Positions 6,373 through 13,416 of a DNA stretch of 13,416 nucleotides are shown piece after piece (position 1 is the stretch's first letter; every line of letters begins with the position of its first letter). A model generated the notes under the pieces. The model saw nothing but the letters and a program-made list of their open reading frames with translations, was not told the origin of the DNA and searched no databases. A program made the translations under genes and the position numbers. The stretch is from CAZYWA01 sp964650975 [NCBI: uncultured bacterium] (GTDB lineage Bacteria; JADJOY01). The stretch is from positions 1-13,416 of the forward strand of contig CAZYWA010000188.1 in assembly GCA_964650975.1 (NCBI GenBank). The letters are read 5' to 3'.

Positions 6373-9300
6373 CGCGTTTCTCCTGAAAGCGCGCCGCGCA
6401 GCTCGGCGTGCAGGTCCTGCAGCGCGATCACCCCGGGCGGACCCGCCTTGAGCGATTCGATCGCGTCCGCCGTCGCGTGCGCCGCGGTGATGCTGGTCAC
6501 CAGCGGAATGCCGCGCTCGACGGCGGTGCGGCGGATCGAGAAGCTGTCGATGAGCGATTGCCCACCCTGAGGAGTGTTGATCACCAGGTCCACCCGGCCG
6601 TCGAGCATCGCGTCCACCACGTGAGGACGCGCCTCGGTCACCTTGTTGATGCGCTCAGCCTCGACTCCGTGCGCCGACAGATAGCGCTGGGTTCCCTCGG
6701 TCGCGACCAGGCGGAAGCCCAGTGCCCGGAGCTTGCGTGCCGCCGGCAGTACCGTCGCCTTGTCCTCGTCTCGCACGCTCACGAACACCGTTCCCTCGAG
6801 CGGCAGGAAGCTGCCGGCGGCGAGCTGCGCCTTGGCGAACGCTCCCGCGAACGAGAGATCGATCCCCATGACCTCGCCGGTCGAGCGCATCTCGGGACCG
6901 AGCAGCGTGTCGACACCCGGAAACTTCACGAAGGGGAATACCGACTCCTTGACGCATGCGTGACGCAGCGTGGGCCGGTCCCGCACTCCCTGCTGCGCCA
7001 GGCTCTGCCCGAGCATCACCCGCGCCGCCACCTTCGCGAGCGGGATCCCGATCGCCTTGCTCACGAACGGTACGGTGCGCGACGCTCGCGGGTTGACCTC
7101 GAGGATGAAGATCCGCTCGCCCTGGATCGCGAACTGGATGTTCATCAGGCCGCACACGCCGAGCTCGAGCGCCAGCGCTCTCGTCTGCCGCTCGATCTCT
7201 TCGACCAGGCGGTGCGGCAGCGAGTGGGGCGGCAGGCACATGGCGCTGTCGCCCGAATGCACGCCGGCGTGCTCGATGTGCTCGAGGACGCCCGCCACGA
7301 ACACGTCGCGCCCGTCGCAGAGCGCGTCGACGTCCACCTCGATCGCGTCCTCGAGGAACCGGTCGATCAGCACCGGATGATCGGGACCGGCCCGCATCGC
7401 CTCGTCGATGAACCGCTCCAGATTGCGGCGCTCGTAGACGATCGTCATGGCGCGCCCGCCGAGCACGTACGATGGCCGTACCAGGACCGGATAGCCCAAG
7501 CCATCCGCCACCGCGACGGCCTCGGCTCGCGAGCGCGCGGTGCCGCCTGGCGGCTGGTCCAACCCCAGCCGATCGAGCAGATCGTGGAACCGTTCGCGGT
7601 CCTCCGCGCGGTCGATGGAGTCGGGCGAGGTGCCGACGATCGGCACCCCCGCCTTCTCGAGCGCCACCGAGAGCCGGAGCGGCGTCTGCCCGCCGAACTG
7701 CACGATGACGCCGAGCGGCTTCTCGCGCTCGACGATGTTCATGACGTGCTCGAACGTGAGCGGCTCGAAGTAGAGACGATCCGAGGTGTCGTAGTCGGTG
7801 CTCACCGTCTCCGGGTTGCAGTTGACCATGATGGTCTCGAACCCGTCCTCGCGCAGCGCGAAGGACGCGTGGACACAGCAGTAGTCGAACTCGATGCCCT
7901 GCCCGATCCGGTTCGGACCGCCGCCGAGGATCATCACCTTGCGCCGGTCGGTGGGGCGGGCTTCACAGCTACCCTCGTAGCTCGAGTAGAGATACGGCGT
8001 GTGGGCCTCGAATTCCGCGGCGCAGGTGTCGACCCGCAGGAACGTGGCCGCGACGCCCAGATCGAGACGGCGCTTGCGCAGCTCCGTCCCATCCACGCCG
8101 AGCGCGCGCGCGATCGTGACGTCGGAGAGCCCGAGCTTCTTCCAGCGCCGCACTTGGTCGGCCTCTAGCCCTTGGACGCCCTTTCCGCGGAACGATGCGA
8201 GCCGCGCCTCGCTGTTCACGACCTCGCTCATCTGCTCCAGGAACCAGGGATCGATCGCCGTGAGCTGCGCGATGCGGTCGAGCGGCATCCCTTCGGCCAT
8301 GGCGCGCGCGATCGCCCACAGGCGGTCCGCCTGCGGGATGCGCAGGCGGGTCTCCAGATCGTCCGGTGAGTCGTCCGGCCCGGTCAGAGCGAGCCGTCCG
8401 ATCTCCAGGGACTGAACCGCCTTCGAGAGCGACTCCTGGAAGGTGCGGCCGATCGCCATCGCCTCGCCCACCGACTTCATCTGCGGGCCGAGGTCGGGCT
8501 TGGCACCGGGGAACTTCTCGAAGGTGAAGCGTGGGATCTTGGTCACCACGTAATCGATCGTCGGCTCGAAGCAGGCCGGCGTCTCGCGCGTGATGTCGTT
8601 CCGGATCTCGTCGAGCGTGTAGCCGATCGCGAGCTTCGCGGCGATCTTCGCGATCGGAAACCCGGTGGCCTTGGACGCGAGCGCCGAGGAGCGCGACACG
8701 CGTGGGTTCATCTCGATCACCACCACGCGACCGGTCCCGGGGTGGACCGCGAACTGGATGTTCGAGCCGCCGGTCTCGACGCCGATCTCGCGGATGATGC
8801 GGATCGAGGCGTTGCGAAGGCCCTGGTATTCCTTGTCGGTCAGCGTCTGCGCCGGGGCCACGGTGATCGAATCGCCGGTGTGGACGCCCATCGGATCGAA
8901 GTTCTCGATCGAGCAGACGATGACCACGTTGTCCATCCGGTCGCGCATCACCTCGAGCTCGAATTCCTTCCATCCGAGCGCCGATTCCTCGACCAGCACC
9001 GAATGGACCGGGCTCGCCGCGAGGCCCCAGTTCACCAGGCGATCGAGCTCCTCGCGGTTGAAGGCGATGCTGCCGCCGGTGCCTCCGAGGGTGAACGACG
9101 CGCGGATGATGAGCGGAAAGCCCAGTTCCTCCACCGCCGTTTGCGCATCGGCGAGGCTGGTCACGTACTTGCTGCGCGGCACCTCGAGACCGATCCGCGC
9201 CATCGCTTCCTTGAAGAGCTGGCGGTCCTCGGCCTTTTCGATCACCTCGACGGTAGCGCCGATCAGCTCGACCCCGAACCGCTCGAGAATCCCCCGCTTC

Positions 9301-9608
9301 GCGACCGCGATCGCCAGATTGAGCGCCGTTTGCCCACCGAGCGTCGGCAAGAGCGCCGTGGGACGCTCGATCTCCAGGATCTTCTCGACCACTTCCGGCG
9401 TCAGCGGCTCCACGTAGGTCCGGTCCGCGAAATCCGGATCGGTCATGATCGTGGCCGGGTTCGAGTTGAGGAGCACCACCCGGATGCCCTCTTCGCGGAT
9501 GGCCTTCACAGCCTGCGTGCCGGAGTAGTCGAACTCGCAGGCCTGGCCGATCACGATCGGCCCGGAGCCCAGGATCAACACCGACTTCAGGTCCTGTCGA
9601 CGCGGCAC
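6369..9608 (-). CDS. carB: Carbamoyl-phosphate synthase, large (ammonia) subunit
   Basis: CarB takes ammonia channelled from CarA and, with bicarbonate and two ATP, makes carbamoyl phosphate for pyrimidines and arginine. The 1079 residues cover the whole enzyme (E. coli has 1073). The first synthetase half, about 1-400, has [17 protein letters not shown] (14-30), ATP-grasp elements and [12 protein letters not shown] (299-310). An oligomerisation segment lies at about 400-555. The second half, about 557-930, repeats the pattern with [17 protein letters not shown] (562-578) and [12 protein letters not shown] (837-848). A C-terminal MGS-like allosteric domain spans about 938-1079 ([15 protein letters not shown]); UMP and ornithine act there in known homologues. 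It starts at GTG, supported by a strong GAGGAG 7 nt upstream and by conserved [12 protein letters not shown] directly after. The gene lies 94 nt after carA and overlaps greA by 4 nt. It is intact and very secure. Confidence 0.98.
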   Translation of the reverse strand: MPRRQDLKSVLILGSGPIVIGQACEFDYSGTQAVKAIREEGIRVVLLNSNPATIMTDPDFADRTYVEPLTPEVVEKILEIERPTALLPTLGGQTALNLAIAVAKRGILERFGVELIGATVEVIEKAEDRQLFKEAMARIGLEVPRSKYVTSLADAQTAVEELGFPLIIRASFTLGGTGGSIAFNREELDRLVNWGLAASPVHSVLVEESALGWKEFELEVMRDRMDNVVIVCSIENFDPMGVHTGDSITVAPAQTLTDKEYQGLRNASIRIIREIGVETGGSNIQFAVHPGTGRVVVIEMNPRVSRSSALASKATGFPIAKIAAKLAIGYTLDEIRNDITRETPACFEPTIDYVVTKIPRFTFEKFPGAKPDLGPQMKSVGEAMAIGRTFQESLSKAVQSLEIGRLALTGPDDSPDDLETRLRIPQADRLWAIARAMAEGMPLDRIAQLTAIDPWFLEQMSEVVNSEARLASFRGKGVQGLEADQVRRWKKLGLSDVTIARALGVDGTELRKRRLDLGVAATFLRVDTCAAEFEAHTPYLYSSYEGSCEARPTDRRKVMILGGGPNRIGQGIEFDYCCVHASFALREDGFETIMVNCNPETVSTDYDTSDRLYFEPLTFEHVMNIVEREKPLGVIVQFGGQTPLRLSVALEKAGVPIVGTSPDSIDRAEDRERFHDLLDRLGLDQPPGGTARSRAEAVAVADGLGYPVLVRPSYVLGGRAMTIVYERRNLERFIDEAMRAGPDHPVLIDRFLEDAIEVDVDALCDGRDVFVAGVLEHIEHAGVHSGDSAMCLPPHSLPHRLVEEIERQTRALALELGVCGLMNIQFAIQGERIFILEVNPRASRTVPFVSKAIGIPLAKVAARVMLGQSLAQQGVRDRPTLRHACVKESVFPFVKFPGVDTLLGPEMRSTGEVMGIDLSFAGAFAKAQLAAGSFLPLEGTVFVSVRDEDKATVLPAARKLRALGFRLVATEGTQRYLSAHGVEAERINKVTEARPHVVDAMLDGRVDLVINTPQGGQSLIDSFSIRRTAVERGIPLVTSITAAHATADAIESLKAGPPGVIALQDLHAELRGALSGETR

Positions 9609-9615
9609 TGCTTCG

Positions 9616-9621
9616 CTCCTC
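9616..9621 (-). promoter_or_regulatory. Strong ribosome binding site deciding the GTG start of carB
   Basis: GAGGAG on the minus strand sits 7 nt before the GTG at 9608. No ATG lies between it and the conserved N-terminal motif of CarB, so this fixes the GTG start. Confidence 0.75.
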
Positions 9622-9638
9622 GTGGCTTTCGTGCGGCT

Positions 9639-9657
9639 CGCGGCCCGGCGCGCCGCG
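9639..9657 (-). other. Hairpin in the carA-carB gap
   Basis: A perfect 6-bp stem (CGCGGC/GCCGCG) encloses a 7-nt loop, about midway in the 94-nt gap between carA and carB. It has no T-run and lies upstream of the carB ribosome binding site. It may only reflect the local G+C richness, though it could tune the CarA:CarB ratio. Confidence 0.25.
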
Positions 9658-9702
9658 GCGGGCTGGCGCGAGTTCCCGGCACCGGCGCGCTGCTCACCGC
9701 GC

Positions 9703-10839
9703 TCACGCGGCCCGCATGCGGTCCATGAAACGTCCGAACAAATACGATGCGTCGTGCGGTCCCGGCGAGGCCTCCGGGTGGTACTGAACCGAGAACACGT
9801 CCGCGTCCGGCACCTGGAGGCCCTCGACCGTCATGTCGTTGAGGTTGAGATGCGTCACCACGGCCCGGCCCTTGAGCGATTGTACGTCCACGCAAAAGTT
9901 GTGGTTCTGCGAGGTGATTTCCACTTTGCCCGTCGACTCGTCGCGCACCGGGTGATTGATGCCGTGATGCCCGAAGCGCAGCTTGTAGGTCTCGCCACCG
10001 AGTGCCAGCCCGAGAATCTGGTGGCCGAGACAGATGCCGAAGATCGGCCGTTTGCCGATCAGCCCACGCACCGCCTCGACCACGTACGGGACGCCCGCGG
10101 GATCGCCCGGGCCGTTCGAGAGGAAGATGCCGTCGGGAGCCAGCGCCAGCACCTGCTCCGCCGTGGTGCTCGCCGGCACCACGCTGACGCGACAGCCCTC
10201 CCCCACCAGCCGGCGCAGGATGTTGTACTTGATGCCGAAGTCGTAGGCGACGACGTGCGGCTTTCCGACCGCCGAGCCGTCCGCCTCCGCGTAGCCACGG
10301 CCGAGCTCCCAGCGGCCCTGCGTCCACGGGAAGGGCGCGGCACAGGTCACCTCGGCCACCAGGTCGCGTCCGTCGAGACCCGGCAACGCGCGCGCCCGGT
10401 CGACGAGCTCGTCCGGTGACATCGAGCCTTCGCCGATCATGGCCATCATGCAGCCCGACTCGCGCAGCCGGCGGGTGAGCGATCGCGTGTCGACCCCTTC
10501 GATGCCCACCACGCCCTGCTCCGCCAGCCAGGCGTCGAGGCTCTGGCGCGAGCGCCAGTTGCTCGCAACCGGGCTCAGCTCGCGCACCACGAAGCCGGCG
10601 AGATGCACGCGCGCGGACTCCATGTCCTCCGGATTCACGCCGACGTTGCCCACGTGGGGATACGTCATCGACACGATCTGTCCGCGATAGGACGGATCGG
10701 TGAGCACCTCCTGGTAGCCGGTGAGGCCGGTGTTGAACACCAGCTCGCCGCCCGACGCCACCTCGGCGCCGAAGCCCCAGCCGTCGTAGGTGGTGCCGTC
10801 GGCCAGAGCCAGCCGCATGGGGCGCTTCCCCTGCGTCAT
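9703..10839 (-). CDS. carA: Carbamoyl-phosphate synthase, small (glutaminase) subunit
   Basis: CarA hydrolyses glutamine and passes ammonia to CarB. The 378-residue length is normal. The N-terminal CPSase domain carries [16 protein letters not shown] (36-51) and GFVVRELS (82-89). The C-terminal class I glutamine amidotransferase domain (about 194-375) has the nucleophile Cys270 in FGICLGHQ and the His354/Glu356 pair in QYHPEA. SNGPGDP lies at 241-247. The ATG at 10839 has GGAAGG 7 nt upstream. A second in-frame ATG at 10818 (residue 8) also has a purine-rich GGGGAAG before it and would give an N-terminus like other CarA proteins, so the start is uncertain by seven residues. The gene lies 34 nt after pyrC and precedes carB, as expected for the two-subunit enzyme. 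The function is very secure. Confidence 0.97.
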   Translation of the reverse strand: MTQGKRPMRLALADGTTYDGWGFGAEVASGGELVFNTGLTGYQEVLTDPSYRGQIVSMTYPHVGNVGVNPEDMESARVHLAGFVVRELSPVASNWRSRQSLDAWLAEQGVVGIEGVDTRSLTRRLRESGCMMAMIGEGSMSPDELVDRARALPGLDGRDLVAEVTCAAPFPWTQGRWELGRGYAEADGSAVGKPHVVAYDFGIKYNILRRLVGEGCRVSVVPASTTAEQVLALAPDGIFLSNGPGDPAGVPYVVEAVRGLIGKRPIFGICLGHQILGLALGGETYKLRFGHHGINHPVRDESTGKVEITSQNHNFCVDVQSLKGRAVVTHLNLNDMTVEGLQVPDADVFSVQYHPEASPGPHDASYLFGRFMDRMRAA

Positions 10840-10873
10840 CGTCGTACCTTCCCGCTCTCCGTCGAAGGGATCG

Positions 10874-12151
10874 TCAGGCGACGGTGTGAACCGTGCGCCC
10901 TCCGACCACAGTGGTAATCGCACGCCCGCGCAGGGTCCAGCCCTCGAAGGGCGTATTTCGAGATTTGGTTCGCAGCTCCGCCGGCTGCACGACCCATTCG
11001 GCGTCCGGGTCGACCACCACCAGATCGGCGTCCGCACCCACGCCGAGCGTGCCCTTGGGCACACCCAGCACCCGCGCCGCGCCGGCCGCGAGCAGCTCGA
11101 TCGCCCGCGAGCGATCGAGCACGCCGCGCCGGACCAGATCGAGGGTCAATGGCAGAACGGTCTCGAGCCCCACGATGCCGAACGCCGCCAGGCCGAACTC
11201 GATGTGCTTGCAGGTCGCGTCGTGCGGGGCGTGGTCGGTGGCGATCGCGTCGATGGTGCCGTCGGCGAGACCGGCGAGCAGCGCCTCGCGATCGCGCCGC
11301 GCGCGCAGCGGCGGATTCATCTTGGCGTGCGTGTCGTACTCGCCGACCGCTTCCTCGGTGAGCGTGAAGTGGTGCGGCGTCGCCTCGGCCGTAACGTGGA
11401 TCCCCGAGCGCTTGGCACGGCGCACCATCTCGACGGCGCCCGCGGTCGAGAGGTGCGCGATGTGCACCCGCGAGCCGGTGTAGGCCGCGAGCGCGATGTC
11501 GCGAGCGACCATCACGTCCTCGGCCACCGAGGGCATGCCACCCAGTCCCAGCCGGATCGACGCCTCGCCCTCGTTCATCGAGCCGCCCCGGCTCAGGTTC
11601 TTGTCCTCGCAATGCGAGATCACCAGACGCTCGAAGGAGCGCGCGTACTCGAGCGCGTGGCGCAAGAGCCGCGAGTTCATCACGGGCTGGCCGTCGTCGG
11701 AGTAAGCGACGCAACCCGCCTCGGCCAGCTCTCCCAGATCGGCCAGCTCCTCGCCCTTGAGGCCGCGGGTGACCGCGCCGATCGGCAGCACGTTGACCAG
11801 GCCCTCGCTGCGCGCCTTGCGCAGGATGTAGTCGGTCACGGCCGCGTTGTCGTTGACCGGCGACGTGTTGGCCATGCAGGCCAGCGTGGTCACGCCGCCC
11901 GCGGCTGCGGCGCGCGTGCCGCTCGCCACGGTCTCCTTGTGCTCTTCGCCCGGCTCGCGCAGGTGGACGTGCATGTCCACGAAGCCGGGGACCACCCAGC
12001 GCTTCGCGGCGTCGATCCAGGCGTCTGCCTTCGCGACCTCGCCGGGAGACACCAGCGCCGTGATGCGGCCGTCCTCGACGACCACGTCGCGCGGCTCCTC
12101 CACCCGGTTGGCCGGGTCGATCACCAGGCCGCCCTTAACCACGAGGCGCAT
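10874..12151 (-). CDS. pyrC: Dihydroorotase, class I
   Basis: This zinc amidohydrolase cyclises N-carbamoyl-L-aspartate to dihydroorotate, the third step of UMP synthesis. The 425-residue length fits class I (PyrC of Bacillus or Aquifex type) rather than the shorter E. coli class II enzyme. The metal and catalytic set is complete: [10 protein letters not shown] (59-68, with His61 and His63), Asp153 in YSDDGQ, His180 in ISHCED, His233 in IAHLST and the catalytic Asp306 in ATDHAPH. This is therefore an active form, not the inactive PyrC' paralogue found with some ATCases. The ATG at 12151 is favoured over a GTG two codons earlier, because GAGG sits 5 nt before it. It overlaps the end of pyrB by 17 nt, and class I enzymes are known to assemble with ATCase (Aquifex), so a PyrB-PyrC complex is a fair inference. 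The assignment is very secure. Confidence 0.97.
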   Translation of the reverse strand: MRLVVKGGLVIDPANRVEEPRDVVVEDGRITALVSPGEVAKADAWIDAAKRWVVPGFVDMHVHLREPGEEHKETVASGTRAAAAGGVTTLACMANTSPVNDNAAVTDYILRKARSEGLVNVLPIGAVTRGLKGEELADLGELAEAGCVAYSDDGQPVMNSRLLRHALEYARSFERLVISHCEDKNLSRGGSMNEGEASIRLGLGGMPSVAEDVMVARDIALAAYTGSRVHIAHLSTAGAVEMVRRAKRSGIHVTAEATPHHFTLTEEAVGEYDTHAKMNPPLRARRDREALLAGLADGTIDAIATDHAPHDATCKHIEFGLAAFGIVGLETVLPLTLDLVRRGVLDRSRAIELLAAGAARVLGVPKGTLGVGADADLVVVDPDAEWVVQPAELRTKSRNTPFEGWTLRGRAITTVVGGRTVHTVA

Positions 12152-13148
12152 CGCCACCTCGCGCGACCAGAAGATAGAGCAGCGCCATGCGCACCGCGAC
12201 TCCGTTGGTGACCTGGTCGAGGATCACCGAATACGGACCGTCGGCGACCTCGGGAGAGATCTCGACACCGCGGTTCATGGGACCGGGATGCATGATCAGC
12301 ACGTTCGGCTTGGCGAGGGCGACACGGGCCGGCGAGAGACCGTAGAACCGAGCGTACTCGCGCAGCGACGGGATTGTCGTCGCGCCCTGCCGCTCGCGCT
12401 GGATGCGCAGCATCATGATCACGTCGGCGCCCTCGACGGCGCTCTCGATGCGGCGATGGATCCGCGCGCCGAAGCCCTCGAACCAGGGAGAGATCAGGCT
12501 TCCCGGGCCGCACACGTGAACTTCGGCGCCGAGCAGGCGCATGCCGATCAAGTTCGAGCGCAGCACCCGGCTGTGGATCAGATCGCCGACGATCGCCACC
12601 TTGACGCCTTCGAGCGAGCCCAGCCGCTCGTGGATGGTGAAGAGATCGAGCAGCGCCTGCGTCGGATGCTCGTGTGCGCCGTCGCCGGCGTTGAGCACCG
12701 GGCACGCCAGGCGGCGCGCCAGGAAATGGCAGGCACCGGCTTCCGAGTGGCGCACCACGAGCGCGTCGGGGCGCATGGCTTCGAGATTGAGGGCGGTGTC
12801 GAGCAGGGTCTCGCCTTTGGTGCTGCTCGAGCTCGAGCCGCCCGCGTTGATGGTGTCGGCGGAGAGCCGCTTGGCGGCGATCTCGAAGCTCGCGCGAGTC
12901 CTCGTGGACGGCTCCATGAAGAGGCACACGACGGTCTTGCCGCGCAGCGTGGGCACCTTCTTCAGGGCTCGCTCCGACACCTCCTTCATGCTTCGAGCGA
13001 TGTCGAGGATTCCCAGGATCTGGTCGGCGTTGAGCCCCTCGAGGCCGAGCAGGTCCTTGCCGAGCAACGGCGGACGCTTGCCGCCGGCGAAGTCGAGGGC
13101 GACTTGCCCAGCGGTCTTGCGCCTGTTGGTCGCGGACCGCTCAGCCAT
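12135..13148 (-). CDS. pyrB: Aspartate carbamoyltransferase, catalytic chain
   Basis: PyrB condenses carbamoyl phosphate with aspartate to give N-carbamoyl-aspartate, the committed pyrimidine step. The 337 residues contain the carbamoyl-phosphate loop [13 protein letters not shown] (77-89), the STKGET loop with Lys111, HPTQALLD (161-168), the aspartate-side motif MMLRIQRER (245-253) and the HPGP segment (287-290). About 25 extra residues precede the conserved core, as in many ATCases outside the enterics. No pyrI regulatory chain is present, so allosteric control through PyrI is unlikely. The ATG at 13148 is chosen; a GTG one codon upstream is possible. The start overlaps the end of pyrR by 8 nt and the 3' end overlaps pyrC by 17 nt, showing a compact operon. 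The assignment is very secure. Confidence 0.97.
   Translation of the reverse strand: MAERSATNRRKTAGQVALDFAGGKRPPLLGKDLLGLEGLNADQILGILDIARSMKEVSERALKKVPTLRGKTVVCLFMEPSTRTRASFEIAAKRLSADTINAGGSSSSSTKGETLLDTALNLEAMRPDALVVRHSEAGACHFLARRLACPVLNAGDGAHEHPTQALLDLFTIHERLGSLEGVKVAIVGDLIHSRVLRSNLIGMRLLGAEVHVCGPGSLISPWFEGFGARIHRRIESAVEGADVIMMLRIQRERQGATTIPSLREYARFYGLSPARVALAKPNVLIMHPGPMNRGVEISPEVADGPYSVILDQVTNGVAVRMALLYLLVARGGDAPRG
12157..12160 (-). promoter_or_regulatory. Ribosome binding site that sets the pyrC start inside pyrB
   Basis: GAGG on the minus strand lies 5 nt before the ATG at 12151, inside the last codons of pyrB. It would be too close to serve the alternative GTG at 12157, so it supports the ATG. 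Confidence 0.5.
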
Positions 13149-13416
13149 CACCGCCGCCCGTCACTTCGCGCTCGAGCAAAACCGCGGTGTCGTCACCGCC
13201 TTCCTCGGCGAGCAGCACTTCCACCTGGTCGCTGGCGCTGGCGCCCAGCACCTGGCCCACGTAGTCGGGCTGGATCGGCAGCTCGCGATGGCCGCGATCG
13301 ATGAGCACGGCGAGCTGGACGCCGCGCGGGCGTCCATAGTCGACCAGGGCGTCGAGGGCCGCGCGGATGGTGCGGCCGGTGTAGAGGACGTCGTCGACCA
13401 GCACCACCGTGATGCC
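13141..13416 (-). CDS. pyrR: Pyrimidine operon attenuator / uracil phosphoribosyltransferase PyrR, C-terminal half
   Basis: The window edge removes the N-terminal half; 91 residues remain of a family usually near 180. The type I PRTase PRPP-binding loop [20 protein letters not shown] is intact near the start of the fragment. It is followed by [20 protein letters not shown] and [10 protein letters not shown], both typical of PyrR. Known homologues bind UMP/UTP and an anticodon-like loop in pyr mRNA to terminate transcription or block translation, and also make UMP from uracil. Its place directly before pyrB, with an 8-nt overlap, supports PyrR over other PRTases. Any RNA target would be expected upstream of pyrR, outside the window. 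The family is secure; the activity of this copy cannot be judged without the N-terminus. Confidence 0.93.
   Translation of the reverse strand, partial: GITVVLVDDVLYTGRTIRAALDALVDYGRPRGVQLAVLIDRGHRELPIQPDYVGQVLGASASDQVEVLLAEEGGDDTAVLLEREVTGGGDG

Noticed and set aside
6408-9728. Long plus-strand frames opposite carB
   Set aside because: carB is full length and conserved throughout; the antisense translations show no family features.

Overview
The window is 13.4 kb of high-G+C bacterial chromosome with every gene on the minus strand. It is densely packed, with several start/stop overlaps, and shows no RNA genes, mobile elements or CRISPR. Read in the direction of transcription (right to left) the order is: pyrR (3' part only), pyrB, pyrC, carA, carB, greA; then alaC, hom and a GlpX-like gene; then a zinc-ribbon/J-domain/TPR protein; then dnaK (5' part only). 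Both end genes are cut by the window edges. A PyrR-led pyr cluster ending in carB-greA, together with an MJ0042-type zinc-ribbon J-protein, points to a high-G+C member of the former Deltaproteobacteria (Myxococcota/Desulfobacterota grade) or a nearby candidate phylum. This is inferred from gene content, and I cannot name a genus.

Region 1 (about 5893-13416) is a pyrimidine biosynthesis operon. PyrR senses the nucleotide state. CarA/CarB make carbamoyl phosphate, PyrB makes carbamoyl-aspartate, and PyrC closes the dihydroorotate ring. The genes overlap (pyrR/pyrB 8 nt, pyrB/pyrC 17 nt, carB/greA 4 nt), so the transcription-cleavage factor GreA appears to be translationally coupled to carB. Two tandem hairpins follow greA.

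Region 2 (about 2246-5738) is a tightly coupled amino-acid unit: an AlaC-type aminotransferase, an ACT-domain homoserine dehydrogenase and a protein of the class II fructose-1,6-bisphosphatase (GlpX) family, joined by two ATGA overlaps. The GlpX-like protein is the most unusual item in the window. The reading frame is intact and the fold signature is clear, but the metal-binding and catalytic acidic residues of the family are replaced (F33, P57, I86, Q214), while several substrate-side motifs remain. It looks like a pseudoenzyme or a protein with a new function.

Region 3 (1-2132) is a chaperone pair: a 405-residue J-domain protein with an N-terminal zinc ribbon and a TPR tail, followed 87 nt later by the start of dnaK. 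A strong hairpin lies in the gap. No grpE, hrcA or CIRCE element is visible, so this may be a specialised Hsp70 system rather than the housekeeping one.
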